Shown here: in pieces, positions 17,254 through 26,115 of the stretch
How positions within the stretch are numbered: the first letter of the stretch is position 1
How the letters are laid out: each line of letters starts with the position of its first letter
Source of the DNA: Archangium minus
GTDB lineage: Bacteria; Myxococcota; Myxococcia; Myxococcales; Myxococcaceae
Reading direction: 5' to 3'
Assembly (NCBI RefSeq): GCF_044360475.1
Contig: NZ_CP043494.1
Coordinates: forward strand, 6,758,001 to 6,822,000
Length of the DNA stretch: 64,000 bases
Notes under the pieces: model-generated
Seen by the model: only the letters and a program-made list of their open reading frames with translations
Told to the model about the DNA's origin: nothing
The model's database searches: none
Program-made: the position numbers and the translations under genes

Positions 17254-19296
17254 TCAGGCGGCGATGCGGGACACCCGCTTCTTGCGCGGACGGCCGCTGC
17301 CACCCTCGCCCCGAGGGCCGAGCACCCGGTCGGCGGGAAGACCCGCATCGAGGGCCTCGCGCAGCTCGGGAGACAAGCCGTCCAGCAGCAGCAGCACCGA
17401 GGCGTTCGTCCAGGCGAAGCCCAGCGTCCGCTCGGACCGGGGCGCCAGGAGCGAGCCGCGATCCGCGCCCTGGTTGCCGTACTCGACGGGCACCTCGGCC
17501 GACTTGCGCACCACGTCGTACTTCTCCTTGACGAGGCCGTTATGGCTGCCGGCGATGTCCAGCACCATGGACAGCCAGCGGTAGGCCACCGCGTCAGCCT
17601 CGGCGTGGAAGCCGTAGCGGCGCAGCCCCTCCACCGCGATGATCTGGTGCGGTGCCCAGCCGAAGGGCCAGTCCCACTGCAGATCCTCTCCGCCCGCGGC
17701 CTCGCGCGAGGCGCGCGTGCTGGAGGTCAGGCCACCCTCATGGAGGAAGCGCGGGAGCGAGGCAGCCACGGTGGCGGCCTCCTCGCGGGAGGCCCAGCCC
17801 GTCCACAGCGGGTAGAAGGTGGCCAGGGACTCGTAGCGGGAGCGGCGTCCGGCCACGAAGTCGTAGTCGAAGAACATTCCCCGCTCGGCGTCCCAGAAGC
17901 GCGCGCGCATGGTGCGAGCCCGGGCCCGCGCGGCCTTCGCGTACCGGGCCGCCCGCAGCGAGTCCTCCCCTTCCACCTGACGGAGAATCGCCGCGAGGTC
18001 CATCTCGTACTGGAACAGCAGCGAGTTGAGGCACACCGGCTCGTGGTGGTGGATGGCCGTGCCGAAACGGTGGCACATGTCCCAACCGCTCTCGCGGATG
18101 GCGCGGTCATGGCGGTGGAACTCGGCGTCGTCCGGCCGAGAGCTGTAGAACTTGGACAGATCCTCGGCGTCGGGACCCTCGGCGTCGTCCTTGTAGCGAG
18201 AGAGACCGCTCGGGGTCGCGCGAGGGCCCGTGCGGAAGACCTCCTCGAGCTCCTGCTCAGCCGCCCGAGCCACTCGCTTCAGCAGTCGTCGATCCGCGCG
18301 CACCGCCTGGAGCTCCAGTGCCAGCCGAGGCATGAGCGGCGGCTGGGTGCGCGACAGGTGGTAGCTGAGGTTCGAGTTGGGGATCTTCCCGTAGTGCTCG
18401 ATCTCGTAGAGCTGGTTCTCGAGCATGTCCCGGGCGATCTCGTACTGACCGGAGGCCAGGGCGCCGCGAGCGTTGAAGTAGCTGTCCCAGCCGAACATCT
18501 GCACGAAGCGCCCGCCCGGGACGATGTACGGACGCGGGAGGTAGAGCATCCCCGGCGCGCGCATGAGCGCGTTCCAGTCCGCGGCCTCGCGAGGCCTCTG
18601 GAGCGGCACCACCTCCAGGCCGCCGGAGCGCCGGGCATCGGCGCGCAGCTTCTTGAGGGCCTTGCGGTCACGCGCGGGGACGTACACGCGCTGCCGCCCC
18701 TCCGGATCCTTCACGGGCATCACCTGGAGCGCCTTCTTCAGCTCCTCGGCGCGATCCGAGCGGCGGACGAGCCCCTCCCAACCGCCATCAATCAACTGTC
18801 GCAGCGCGGTGGTGCGAGACTCCAGCATCCGCTCCACGGGGAGCCCGGGCTCATCTCCTCTGCCCTCGAGGATCTCCCCGGCGAGCACATCCGCGGCATG
18901 CGAGAGCCGCTCCGCTCCGGCCAGCTCGAGCCGCACGCCCGGGCCCAGCTCCAGGTCCACCGCGAAGCGCAGTCCATTCTCGCTCGCGCGTCCGGCATCG
19001 CGCGCCGTGAGGCGGCCGTCGCCGTCGAGATCCAGCGCCATCAGCAACGAGAACGCGAGGCGCGCGGTGGACGAGCTCACGGACAGCGTGCCCGGAGTCT
19101 CGGCTCGAGCGGTGGTGGGAACCGATGGCGCGGTGAAGGGCGCGCTGGAGTCCGCGCGAACGACGTTGCGCGACGACCGGTTCGGGAGGGGGATAGAGGC
19201 AGGGGGGAAACGGGAAGACGGCGTCCGGGTGGGCACTTTCGACCTGTTCGCAGAAGAGCGACGAGCAAGGTACACGAGTCTGCAACGTCTGCTCAT
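17254..19296 (-). CDS. Neutral-trehalase-like GH37 glycosidase with EF-hand-like loop
   Basis: About 680 aa; hydrolyses alpha,alpha-trehalose to glucose (expected). GH37 signatures: PGGRFVQMFGWDSYF and QWDWPFGWAPHQ. Ahead of the catalytic domain is D-L-D-G-D-G-R-L-T-A-R-D, a textbook calcium-binding loop, followed by a region ending in RVYVPARDRKALKKL. This order (Ca-loop, RxYVP segment, PGGRF) matches fungal neutral trehalase Nth1 better than E. coli TreA/TreF. There is no convincing signal peptide. The start is uncertain: ATG 19296 lacks a spaced ribosome site, and an internal ATG at the Ca-loop would give a shorter protein. It is divergent from an unknown secreted protein, with a large inverted repeat between them. 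Confidence 0.85.
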   Translation of the reverse strand: MSRRCRLVYLARRSSANRSKVPTRTPSSRFPPASIPLPNRSSRNVVRADSSAPFTAPSVPTTARAETPGTLSVSSSTARLAFSLLMALDLDGDGRLTARDAGRASENGLRFAVDLELGPGVRLELAGAERLSHAADVLAGEILEGRGDEPGLPVERMLESRTTALRQLIDGGWEGLVRRSDRAEELKKALQVMPVKDPEGRQRVYVPARDRKALKKLRADARRSGGLEVVPLQRPREAADWNALMRAPGMLYLPRPYIVPGGRFVQMFGWDSYFNARGALASGQYEIARDMLENQLYEIEHYGKIPNSNLSYHLSRTQPPLMPRLALELQAVRADRRLLKRVARAAEQELEEVFRTGPRATPSGLSRYKDDAEGPDAEDLSKFYSSRPDDAEFHRHDRAIRESGWDMCHRFGTAIHHHEPVCLNSLLFQYEMDLAAILRQVEGEDSLRAARYAKAARARARTMRARFWDAERGMFFDYDFVAGRRSRYESLATFYPLWTGWASREEAATVAASLPRFLHEGGLTSSTRASREAAGGEDLQWDWPFGWAPHQIIAVEGLRRYGFHAEADAVAYRWLSMVLDIAGSHNGLVKEKYDVVRKSAEVPVEYGNQGADRGSLLAPRSERTLGFAWTNASVLLLLDGLSPELREALDAGLPADRVLGPRGEGGSGRPRKKRVSRIAA

Positions 19297-19355
19297 CTCC
19301 AATCAGAGACACGCTCGCTTTCCTTCCAGACCGGCTCTTCCCCATGAGCTCAATG

Positions 19356-19400
19356 CTTTGACATCAAACCTTTGTCTGGGATGAAATTTTGATGTCAAAG
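19356..19400. promoter_or_regulatory. 13-bp perfect inverted repeat, putative operator pair
   Basis: CTTTGACATCAAA (19356-19368) and TTTGATGTCAAAG (19388-19400) are exact reverse complements separated by 19 nt. Each arm is itself almost palindromic (TTTGA..TCAAA), so this reads as two copies of a dimeric regulator site about 32 bp apart, three helical turns. The AT-rich patch stands out in the GC-rich intergenic region, 60-104 bp upstream of the trehalase start. Confidence 0.6.
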
Positions 19401-19494
19401 TTTCGCACGGAAGCACATCCTGAGAAACGAGTGAGAGCGCCGCGCGAGCGGCTAGCGTGATCGCGCTCCATCAGACCTCATCCCGGAGACCTTT

Positions 19495-20793
19495 GTGGAG
19501 ATTCACGACCGAACCCCACGCTTCGAACGTTCCTCGCCGCTGTCGTTCTTCCGCCCACTCGCCACCGCCGGGCTGCTGCTGACCTCACTGACCGTGGCGG
19601 CCCCCGCGCGCGCCAACATCGAAGGCATAGAAGTCCCCACCCCGCTGGAGGACAACCGTCGCATCACCTTGGGTTACATCGAGATCGCCTATGAGCTGGG
19701 CGGATTGCTGGATCCCAACCTCCAGCCCGGCGGCAGCAGCAACGTCCGCCCCAACTGGTTCGTCTTCGCACCGCATGCCTCGCAGACGGGAGGCCAGGGC
19801 ATGCTCGGCACGGCCCTCGCGCGGAGTGTGATCAACGCGGCGAGGGGGAACCCTTCCCTCTCGATACTCCAGGCGCTCGACCGGGTCGGCCTCTTCGGCA
19901 CCGCGCGGCTCACCCTGGAGAACCTCACCCTGGAGCTCGTCCTGATGGGCCTGCCCCTCGACGCGGCGGCCTCGCTCGCCTCGCTCACCACGGCCATGCA
20001 TTGGGAGGCGCTGGCCGACCCGCGAACCTTCACCGCCACCGCCTCGCGCTTCGCCTGGCTCTATTGGAGTGCGCCCGGGTTCCTGCCGCTCGACAAGGCG
20101 GAGGCCGTGGTGATCACCCTGGAGCGCACGCTGCACGAGGGCAACCTGGCCATCTTCACGGACATCGGTGGCTCGGCGCGCATCTATCTGGATTGGCGCC
20201 GGGGACTCACCGGCCCTGTGACTCCCGAGCGCGTGCTGACGGAGTTCGTGCTCCAGGGAGCCGTGGCGCAGGAGGCGCAGCTCGCCTACACGTACGCGGT
20301 GGCCCACGCGAACGACACGCCCCGGCCCTACGAGATCGAGAGCATCTTCCCAGGGATGCACTGGAAAAGTCTGCTGGTAGCGGCCTTCGCGCTCTACGAG
20401 GAGGCGCGCCTGGCGCCCACGCCCGCCGCACGCGACGCGCTCATCGCCATGGGCAACAACTATGTGGCCTGGCGCGAGCAGCATGACATGGCGCAGCCCG
20501 TCTTCACCCCGGCCGTAGCCCACGCGGACGAGGTGTCCCGCTCCGCCCTGATGCAGGTCATCACGCCGCTGCTGAGGACGTACTTCGGCACCCTCGAGTG
20601 GAACTACGCCGACTACGCCTACAGCCAGCCGGATCCGGACGGCAGCATCCTCACCTCGCCCCCCACCGAGTACAACTGGGCCACCTTCTGGGATCGCTGG
20701 ACGGGCATCCTCTATGCCTTCGATCAGGCCTATGGAGTTCCCTCGGCGCTGTGGGCGATGCCGGAGCCCCTGGTGGATCCGACGAAGGGCTGA
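19495..20793 (+). CDS. Secreted protein of unknown function
   Basis: 432 aa; I do not recognise the family. It has an N-terminal signal peptide (hydrophobic 22-38, ending AAPARA before NIEG), so it is exported. The mature part is helix-rich and Trp/Tyr-rich, with conserved-looking segments NWFVFAPHASQTGGQGM, ARSVINAARGNPSL and TFGTLEWNYADYAY-like sequence near the C-terminus. No zinc, nuclease or hydrolase motif is evident. GTG start with CGGAG 7 nt upstream. It shares its 5' region with the trehalase operator on the opposite strand and may be regulated with it. Confidence 0.7.
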   Translation: MEIHDRTPRFERSSPLSFFRPLATAGLLLTSLTVAAPARANIEGIEVPTPLEDNRRITLGYIEIAYELGGLLDPNLQPGGSSNVRPNWFVFAPHASQTGGQGMLGTALARSVINAARGNPSLSILQALDRVGLFGTARLTLENLTLELVLMGLPLDAAASLASLTTAMHWEALADPRTFTATASRFAWLYWSAPGFLPLDKAEAVVITLERTLHEGNLAIFTDIGGSARIYLDWRRGLTGPVTPERVLTEFVLQGAVAQEAQLAYTYAVAHANDTPRPYEIESIFPGMHWKSLLVAAFALYEEARLAPTPAARDALIAMGNNYVAWREQHDMAQPVFTPAVAHADEVSRSALMQVITPLLRTYFGTLEWNYADYAYSQPDPDGSILTSPPTEYNWATFWDRWTGILYAFDQAYGVPSALWAMPEPLVDPTKG

Positions 20794-20910
20794 GCCAGGC
20801 AGGCGAGCGCTGCGTCTTGAAGCGAACACGCCGTCCCACGCGAGGAGTCGCAACAGACCCGCACAGGTGGCAAACTGGAGGAAGCCCCCTTCTCTGCTAC
20901 CGTTCGCTCC

Positions 20911-21561
20911 ATGCTGGCGTTCTCGCCCCCTCGCCTCCGGTCGCTGTTGTCTGGCCTCGCCTGTGCCGTGCTCCTGCATGGTGCCTGCGAGGCGTTCCGG
21001 ATGGGCGCCACCGTGTTCGTTCCCTACGTGCTGTTGGCGCTGGCCTTCGGGGCCCGTTGGCGTCACAGGTCCGCGGTGGCTGGCCCGGTAGGTGGAGCGC
21101 GCGTGACAGGGGCCTCGCTCGCGTTTGCGAGGATCGCGCACGAGGACGAGCCACCCCGTCGGTATCCGGTGTCGACGAGCACGCCGAGCCTTCCCGTGCG
21201 GCGGACCTTCTGGGCGCGGGTGAAGATCTGGATCGGCAGTGCGGGCCTCCTGGTGTGCGGACCGTGGTGGCTGCTGCTGGTCACCATGCTCTTCATGCCG
21301 GATCCCGCTCCCGCGCTCGATGGCCTGTTCACGAACTACAGCCTGACGCTCGTCACCATCTCCCTGCTGCTGACGATGCTCTTCCTGGTGTTCCTCCGCT
21401 CGGGGCTGCGCGGGCCGTCGGATCCCTTCGCGCCGACGCACCACCCGCATGAGCGCCTGCGCGATCAGCCCTATGTGCCGCACGCGCCTGGCGTGTACGC
21501 CGGTCCAGGGCCTCGCGCTGGCAAGAAGTCCCACCTGCGGCTGGTGCGAAACACGCCGTAG
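20911..21561 (+). CDS. Multi-pass membrane protein of unknown function
   Basis: 216 aa. There are four hydrophobic segments: about 11-28, 33-47, 108-128 and 144-160. A charged loop lies between the second and third, and the cytoplasmic tail is rich in Pro, His and basic residues (HHPHERLRDQPYVPHAPG). No recognised domain. The start ATG has no clear ribosome site, so the true start could differ. It lies 117 nt after the unknown secreted protein in the same direction; co-transcription is possible. Confidence 0.55.
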   Translation: MLAFSPPRLRSLLSGLACAVLLHGACEAFRMGATVFVPYVLLALAFGARWRHRSAVAGPVGGARVTGASLAFARIAHEDEPPRRYPVSTSTPSLPVRRTFWARVKIWIGSAGLLVCGPWWLLLVTMLFMPDPAPALDGLFTNYSLTLVTISLLLTMLFLVFLRSGLRGPSDPFAPTHHPHERLRDQPYVPHAPGVYAGPGPRAGKKSHLRLVRNTP

Positions 21562-22042
21562 GCGGTGCGCGCGCCCGTGTTGGGCATCAGCTTGCGTACT
21601 CCCTCGTAGCTGTCGCGCTTCTCAACGAGCACCTCGCGCCCGCAACCGAGTGCGCATCCCGGCTTCCAAGTCGCCTAGATGTGCATCATCGGACCGAGGC
21701 CGCCCCACCGCCGTGCCGTCTTGAACAGCTCGCAACGGGAGAGCGCCACAAGTCATCGCGACCGCCCCACGACGTCGGCGGGGTGTGGCATGACCCAAGA
21801 GGGTACGTTCCTACTCTGGTGGCCGCATGCCCATGAAATGATCTTCACCGTCACGCGCACCCTACCCCACCTGAGAAGTGAGACCCGGCTCGTAGCTTTC
21901 CAGCGCGATGATGCGCGTCGAGGTCTCGTGAACTGCTGGCATGGCTCCTGCTCTGTGTCCTCGACAGCCGAGCGAGCGGACATTACTCTGCCGCGCCATG
22001 ACAGGACCGGCCAGCTCCGACAATTCAACCGTGGAGGCACCC
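21562..22042. other. 480-nt stretch without a convincing gene
   Basis: Open frames here have no ribosome site and mixed codon positions. On the minus strand, a short open stretch around 21560-21680 reads protein-like (it includes REVLVEKRDSYEGVRKL) but has no start in a sensible place, so it may be a gene remnant. The last 10 bases hold the GGAGG ribosome site of the downstream P450. Confidence 0.4.
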
Positions 22043-23278
22043 ATGTCGAGCGCAGCTCCCACGCTTGACCGCAACCTGGTCAGCCCGCAGAACATGCTCA
22101 ACCCGTTCCCGCTCTATCAGTACCTGCGCGAGAACGATCCGGTGCACTGGTCCGACGCGGTCCACGCCTGGTTCCTCACCCGCTACGACGACGTGATGTC
22201 GGCCTACCGGGATCCGCGCATGAGCGCGAATCGGGCGAAGCTGTTCGAGTACCAGGTCCAGGGCCTGAGCCCGGACATCACCCGCGAGTTCATGCAGACC
22301 ATCCGCAACCAGATGTTCATGCGGGATGGTCCGGAGCACGTGCGGCTGCGTCGGCAGACGGGCATGGGCTTCACGCCCCAGCGGCTGGATGAGTTGCGGC
22401 CGATCGTTCACCGCATCATGCGCGAGCTGCTGGAGCAGTTGTCGTCGCGCAACGAGATGGATCTGGTGAAGGATCTCTCCTACCCGCTGCCCGCGCTCGC
22501 CATCGCCGAGCTGCTCGGTGTGCCGGCCGAGGACCGTGAGCGCTTCTGGGTCTGGTCGGAGCACCTGGCCTTGTACAGCTCGCCACCCGTGGGCGCCGAC
22601 TCGCTGCTGCTGGCCAGCAACGCCAACAAGACCATGGTGGAGATGAAGGAGTACCTGCTCCCCATCATCGAGCAGCGCCGTCACACACCTGGCACGGACG
22701 GGCTCAGCCAGATGCTCCTGGCGCAGGAGCAGGGGAAGATGACCCCGGAAGAGCTGGTGGCCAACGCCTGTCTCATCCTGTTCGCCGGGCACACCACCAC
22801 CACGGATCAGCTCAGCAACGGTGTCTACGATCTGCTGACCCACCCGGATCAGCTCCAGCTGCTCCGGGAGGACATGGGGCTGTTGCGCTCGGCGGTGGAG
22901 GAGATGCTGCGCTACACCACGTCGGTGCCCGCCATCACGCGAATCGCCTCTGAAGACATCCAGCTGCACGGGAAGACGATCCGCAAGGGCGACATGGTCT
23001 TCCTGGTGATGGCCGCCGCCAACCGCGATCCCTCGGTCTTCCCGGATCCGGAGCGCTTCGACATCACCCGCGACAGCTACCACCAGAAGCACATCTCGTT
23101 CGGCTTCGGCGCGCACCACTGCATGGGCGCCGGCCTGGCCCGCCGCGAGCTGGAGATCGGCATCTCCATGCTGCTGGAGCGCCTGCCCAACCTGCGCCTG
23201 GATGAGGCGAAGCCCCCCAAGGTCAAGTGCCACGGCCTGTCCTTCCGCGGCTTCGACGCGCTGCCCGTGCGCTGGTGA
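22043..23278 (+). CDS. Cytochrome P450
   Basis: 411 aa soluble bacterial P450. The I-helix reads FAGHTTTTD (with Thr for O2 activation), the ExxR region is VEEMLRY, and the heme loop is FGFGAHHC360MGAGLARRE with ligand C360. ATG at 22043 follows GGAGG by 5 nt; the longer in-frame extension is not supported. It differs from the other two P450s in its I-helix and heme loop, so it is a separate subfamily. It is followed by a strong hairpin and a convergent regulator gene. No redox partner or biosynthetic partner is adjacent; substrate unknown. Confidence 0.93.
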   Translation: MSSAAPTLDRNLVSPQNMLNPFPLYQYLRENDPVHWSDAVHAWFLTRYDDVMSAYRDPRMSANRAKLFEYQVQGLSPDITREFMQTIRNQMFMRDGPEHVRLRRQTGMGFTPQRLDELRPIVHRIMRELLEQLSSRNEMDLVKDLSYPLPALAIAELLGVPAEDRERFWVWSEHLALYSSPPVGADSLLLASNANKTMVEMKEYLLPIIEQRRHTPGTDGLSQMLLAQEQGKMTPEELVANACLILFAGHTTTTDQLSNGVYDLLTHPDQLQLLREDMGLLRSAVEEMLRYTTSVPAITRIASEDIQLHGKTIRKGDMVFLVMAAANRDPSVFPDPERFDITRDSYHQKHISFGFGAHHCMGAGLARRELEIGISMLLERLPNLRLDEAKPPKVKCHGLSFRGFDALPVRW

Positions 23279-23289
23279 AGTGAAGGGCT

Positions 23290-23313
23290 GGAGGGGAGCC
23301 CGCGCTCCCCTCC
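23290..23313. terminator. Hairpin between convergent genes
   Basis: GGAGGGGAGC (23290-23299), loop CCGC, GCTCCCCTCC (23304-23313): a perfect 10-bp GC-rich stem in the 37-nt gap between the stops of the P450 and the response regulator. There is no T-tract on either side, so it could be a bidirectional 3'-end stabiliser rather than a classic intrinsic terminator. Confidence 0.5.
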
Positions 23314-23315
23314 CC

Positions 23316-23975
23316 TCACAAGTCCACGAGGCCCGCGCGCAGGGCCAGCACCACCGCCTCCACGTGCGAGTTGACCCCCATCTTCTTGTAGATGTGGGAC
23401 AGGTGCGTGCGCACCGTGCGCCGCTCCAGCGTCATCACCCGGCCCACCTCGGCGTTGGAGAGGCCCTTGGCCACGTAGCGCAGCACGTCGAACTCGGCTG
23501 GGGTGAGGCCCCAGGGGTTCTGCTTCTCCGCCTCGGGCGGCTTCGCCTGGATGGACTGGAAGTAGTTCCAGAAGCGCCGCGCGATGAGGGGCTCGAGCAC
23601 CGTGCCGCCCTCCATCACCTCGCGGATACCCGAGCGAATCTTCTCCGGCCCCACCCGCTTCACCAGGTAGCCCGAGGCCCCCGCTTGAATGGCCTCGTAC
23701 ACCTTCTGCTCGTCCTCGAAGGACGTGAGGATGAGCACCTCCACTTCGGGCGCACGGCGCTTCACCCGCCGCGTCACTTCAATCCCGTTGAGGCCCGGCA
23801 GCTCCAGGTCCAACAGCACCAGCTGCGGGCGCACCCGCACCAGCTCCTCCACGGCCTGCTCCCCATCCTGGGAGCTGCCCACCACCTCTAGCTCCGGGAA
23901 GCTCCCGAGCACCTTGAGGAGGTTGCGTAGCAGGGTCGGCTGATCCTCGACGACGAAGACGCGGGTCCGGTCCAT
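23316..23975 (-). CDS. NarL/FixJ-type response regulator
   Basis: 219 aa. The receiver domain (1-120) has the acidic pair VVEDQ, phospho-acceptor Asp in LVLLDLELPGLNG, Thr/Ser in LILTSFEDE and Lys in YLVKRV. The C-terminal LuxR helix-turn-helix (155-219) reads LTPAEFDVLRYVAKGLSNAEVGRVMTLERRTVRTHLSHIYKKM. It starts 4 nt after the stop of the kinase-like gene upstream and ends the operon. No histidine kinase is adjacent. It may be phosphorylated by a distant kinase or modulated by the linked Ser/Thr kinase-like protein. Confidence 0.93.
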   Translation of the reverse strand: MDRTRVFVVEDQPTLLRNLLKVLGSFPELEVVGSSQDGEQAVEELVRVRPQLVLLDLELPGLNGIEVTRRVKRRAPEVEVLILTSFEDEQKVYEAIQAGASGYLVKRVGPEKIRSGIREVMEGGTVLEPLIARRFWNYFQSIQAKPPEAEKQNPWGLTPAEFDVLRYVAKGLSNAEVGRVMTLERRTVRTHLSHIYKKMGVNSHVEAVVLALRAGLVDL

Positions 23976-23979
23976 GGCC

Positions 23980-26115
23980 TCAGCGGTGGGAAGAGTCGTT
24001 GAAGAGCTGCTGCAGCATCTTGTGCTCGCCGCGCTCCAGGCTCACCTGGAACACCTCGCGGTACCGCGGCACGCCAATCGTCTCGATGATGATCTCATGG
24101 GTGCCTGACCTCACCGGGTAGCGCACCAGGGGCAGGTTGCGCCTCACCCGCACACCATTGATGTACGCGCGCGCTGGGCGGTCGGCCTCGAGCGACAGGT
24201 ACGCGACACCGGCCTTGGGAGGGTCCTCACCCGTCCCCTGGGACACCACCACCGGCTCCGGTGGCGGGCTATGGCTGGGCTTGGGAGGCTCAGGCGACGA
24301 CGTCGGAGGCTCTTGCAGGTACTGCTCCACGGCGCCACTGACCGCGGACACCTTGGGATCCGTGTCGAGCTGGGGTCGTTGTGAGAACCTCCACAGCGCG
24401 AAGGCAAAACACACCATGCCCACCAGCGCGATGGCACCCGCCACAGCCAACATCCGGCGCCGGCGCCGCGCGTCCTCCTGGAGGTTGCGCTCCTCGGTGA
24501 AGAGGCGGCGTTGAGCCACCGCGGCCTTGACCTCCGGAGACGTCGGAGGGGGCATGGGGATGTACGAGCGATCCGGCTCGACCGTGGTTGGCGGCTGCTC
24601 GGACCCGTGCCCGCGCACCAGGGACGGAGGTACACGCGCCCGCGTGACCGTCCCTTCGGGGACGCGCGAGCGGAGCACCGTCCTCTCGAGCTTCTCGGTG
24701 TCTATCCGGTCCTCCGCATCTCCCTGCGGAGGTGGGGGCTCGGATGGCGGCTCGGGACGAGAGAAGTCCTCCACCACGCGCAGGCGGGGATGCTTGCCCA
24801 CGCGCGTCCCTTCCCTGGCCGCGGCAGCGGCACCACCGAGCACAGGCCCTCGGCGAGGCTTGGGCGGTGCCGCCCCTGGAGGCGCCACCCAGGTCTGCTC
24901 ATCGTCGCCTGGCGGAGCGCTCCGGCCCATCTCGGGAGGCGCAGGGGAGCTGACTTGGGTGGATTCGGGGACGACCTCCTCCGTCGGGGGCTCCTCCGTG
25001 AAGACCTGGGTGGAGTCGAGCACGCGGCGATCCATCACGGGCCCTGGCACCACGGTGGGCTCGGGCAGGTAGTCCTCGAAGGCGGGCGGAGCCTCCATGG
25101 TGTCCGCCTCGCTGAGGGCGGGACTGAAGGAGGGTCGCACCACCACGGACTTGTCCAACGCGTCCGCGCTCACCTGTGCCAGCGATACGCCCGAGATCGG
25201 CGTGAGTGTGAAGCGCTCGGAGAACGGCACTGGACCGAGCCCGACGGACACCTCGTTGGGGAAGAGCTCGGCCACGAAGCGGCGCGATTCCTCGGTGCCG
25301 GGCAGGCCTCCGTTGGTGGAGAGGAAGTTGCGCAGCGAGCCGGCGAACTCAGCACAGGAGCGGAACCGCCTGGAGGGCGTGGCCTCCAGCGCGCGCAGGA
25401 TGATGGGGTCCAATCGCGCATGGATGCGCCGATCCAGGCGGCTGGGCGGAGGCAGGCCGGCGCGGCGGGTGCTGACACCTCCGTCGGGGACGACAGCCTC
25501 GCGCAGGGTGAGCAGCTCGTAGGCCATGGCGCCGATGGAGTAGATGTCCGAGAGCACGTCGGGCATGTCACCCCGGCCCACCTCGGGGGCGCGATAGGCG
25601 CTGCGGCCCCGGCCCGCGAAGGCGCGCTTGAGCTCCGGTACCCCGATGAGCGCCTGGAGCGCTCCGAAGTCGCACACGGCGGGCAGACCGGCGCGCGACA
25701 GCAGCACGTTGCCCGGGGTGATGGCGCCGTGGACGACACCCACCGCGTGGGCCCGCTCCACGGACTCGAGGAGCTGGATGATGAGATGGAGCGCGACGGG
25801 CGCTGGGAGGAGGACCTCCTTGGAGCTGAGCCGCTGCAGCGCGGTGCCCAGGGTGTAGCCCTCCACGGACTCGCGCACCACGGCGAGCCGGTTCTTCACG
25901 AAGCCCATGTCGAGGACGTGGAGGACACCCTCGGGGTGCAGCGGGTTGAGGACGCTGTACGTCTGGGCCAGCACGGCGGCGTAGCGCGGATCCGACGTCT
26001 TCGGATGGAAGAGCTTGATGACGACCTTGGCGCCACCCGGCTCCTGGACAGCCTCGTAGAGATCAGCGAGCTCTCCGGCCTCAATGCGGCCGGTCAACCG
26101 GTAGGCGCTGCTCAT
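23980..26115 (-). CDS. Membrane-anchored Ser/Thr kinase-like protein with PEGA domain, likely pseudokinase
   Basis: 711 aa. The kinase domain (1-270) keeps the beta3 Lys (VVIKLF) and CDFG, but the catalytic loop reads V-H-G-A-I-T-P-G-N where active kinases have HRDLKPEN, so the catalytic Asp is Ala. A long Pro/Glu/Ser-rich region (about 340-590) leads to one membrane helix (MLAVAGAIALVGMVCFAFALW, about 601-621) and a periplasmic PEGA domain (AYLSLEADRPARAYINGVRV). ATG at 26115 overlaps the stop of the zinc-ribbon gene and is preceded by GAGGAAGGG. It likely acts as a scaffold or allosteric signalling protein for the following response regulator. Confidence 0.85.
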   Translation of the reverse strand: MSSAYRLTGRIEAGELADLYEAVQEPGGAKVVIKLFHPKTSDPRYAAVLAQTYSVLNPLHPEGVLHVLDMGFVKNRLAVVRESVEGYTLGTALQRLSSKEVLLPAPVALHLIIQLLESVERAHAVGVVHGAITPGNVLLSRAGLPAVCDFGALQALIGVPELKRAFAGRGRSAYRAPEVGRGDMPDVLSDIYSIGAMAYELLTLREAVVPDGGVSTRRAGLPPPSRLDRRIHARLDPIILRALEATPSRRFRSCAEFAGSLRNFLSTNGGLPGTEESRRFVAELFPNEVSVGLGPVPFSERFTLTPISGVSLAQVSADALDKSVVVRPSFSPALSEADTMEAPPAFEDYLPEPTVVPGPVMDRRVLDSTQVFTEEPPTEEVVPESTQVSSPAPPEMGRSAPPGDDEQTWVAPPGAAPPKPRRGPVLGGAAAAAREGTRVGKHPRLRVVEDFSRPEPPSEPPPPQGDAEDRIDTEKLERTVLRSRVPEGTVTRARVPPSLVRGHGSEQPPTTVEPDRSYIPMPPPTSPEVKAAVAQRRLFTEERNLQEDARRRRRMLAVAGAIALVGMVCFAFALWRFSQRPQLDTDPKVSAVSGAVEQYLQEPPTSSPEPPKPSHSPPPEPVVVSQGTGEDPPKAGVAYLSLEADRPARAYINGVRVRRNLPLVRYPVRSGTHEIIIETIGVPRYREVFQVSLERGEHKMLQQLFNDSSHR

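Noticed and set aside
21679..22068. Possible 129-aa protein upstream of the second P450
   Set aside because: No ribosome site, overlaps the P450 start and shows no coding-like composition.
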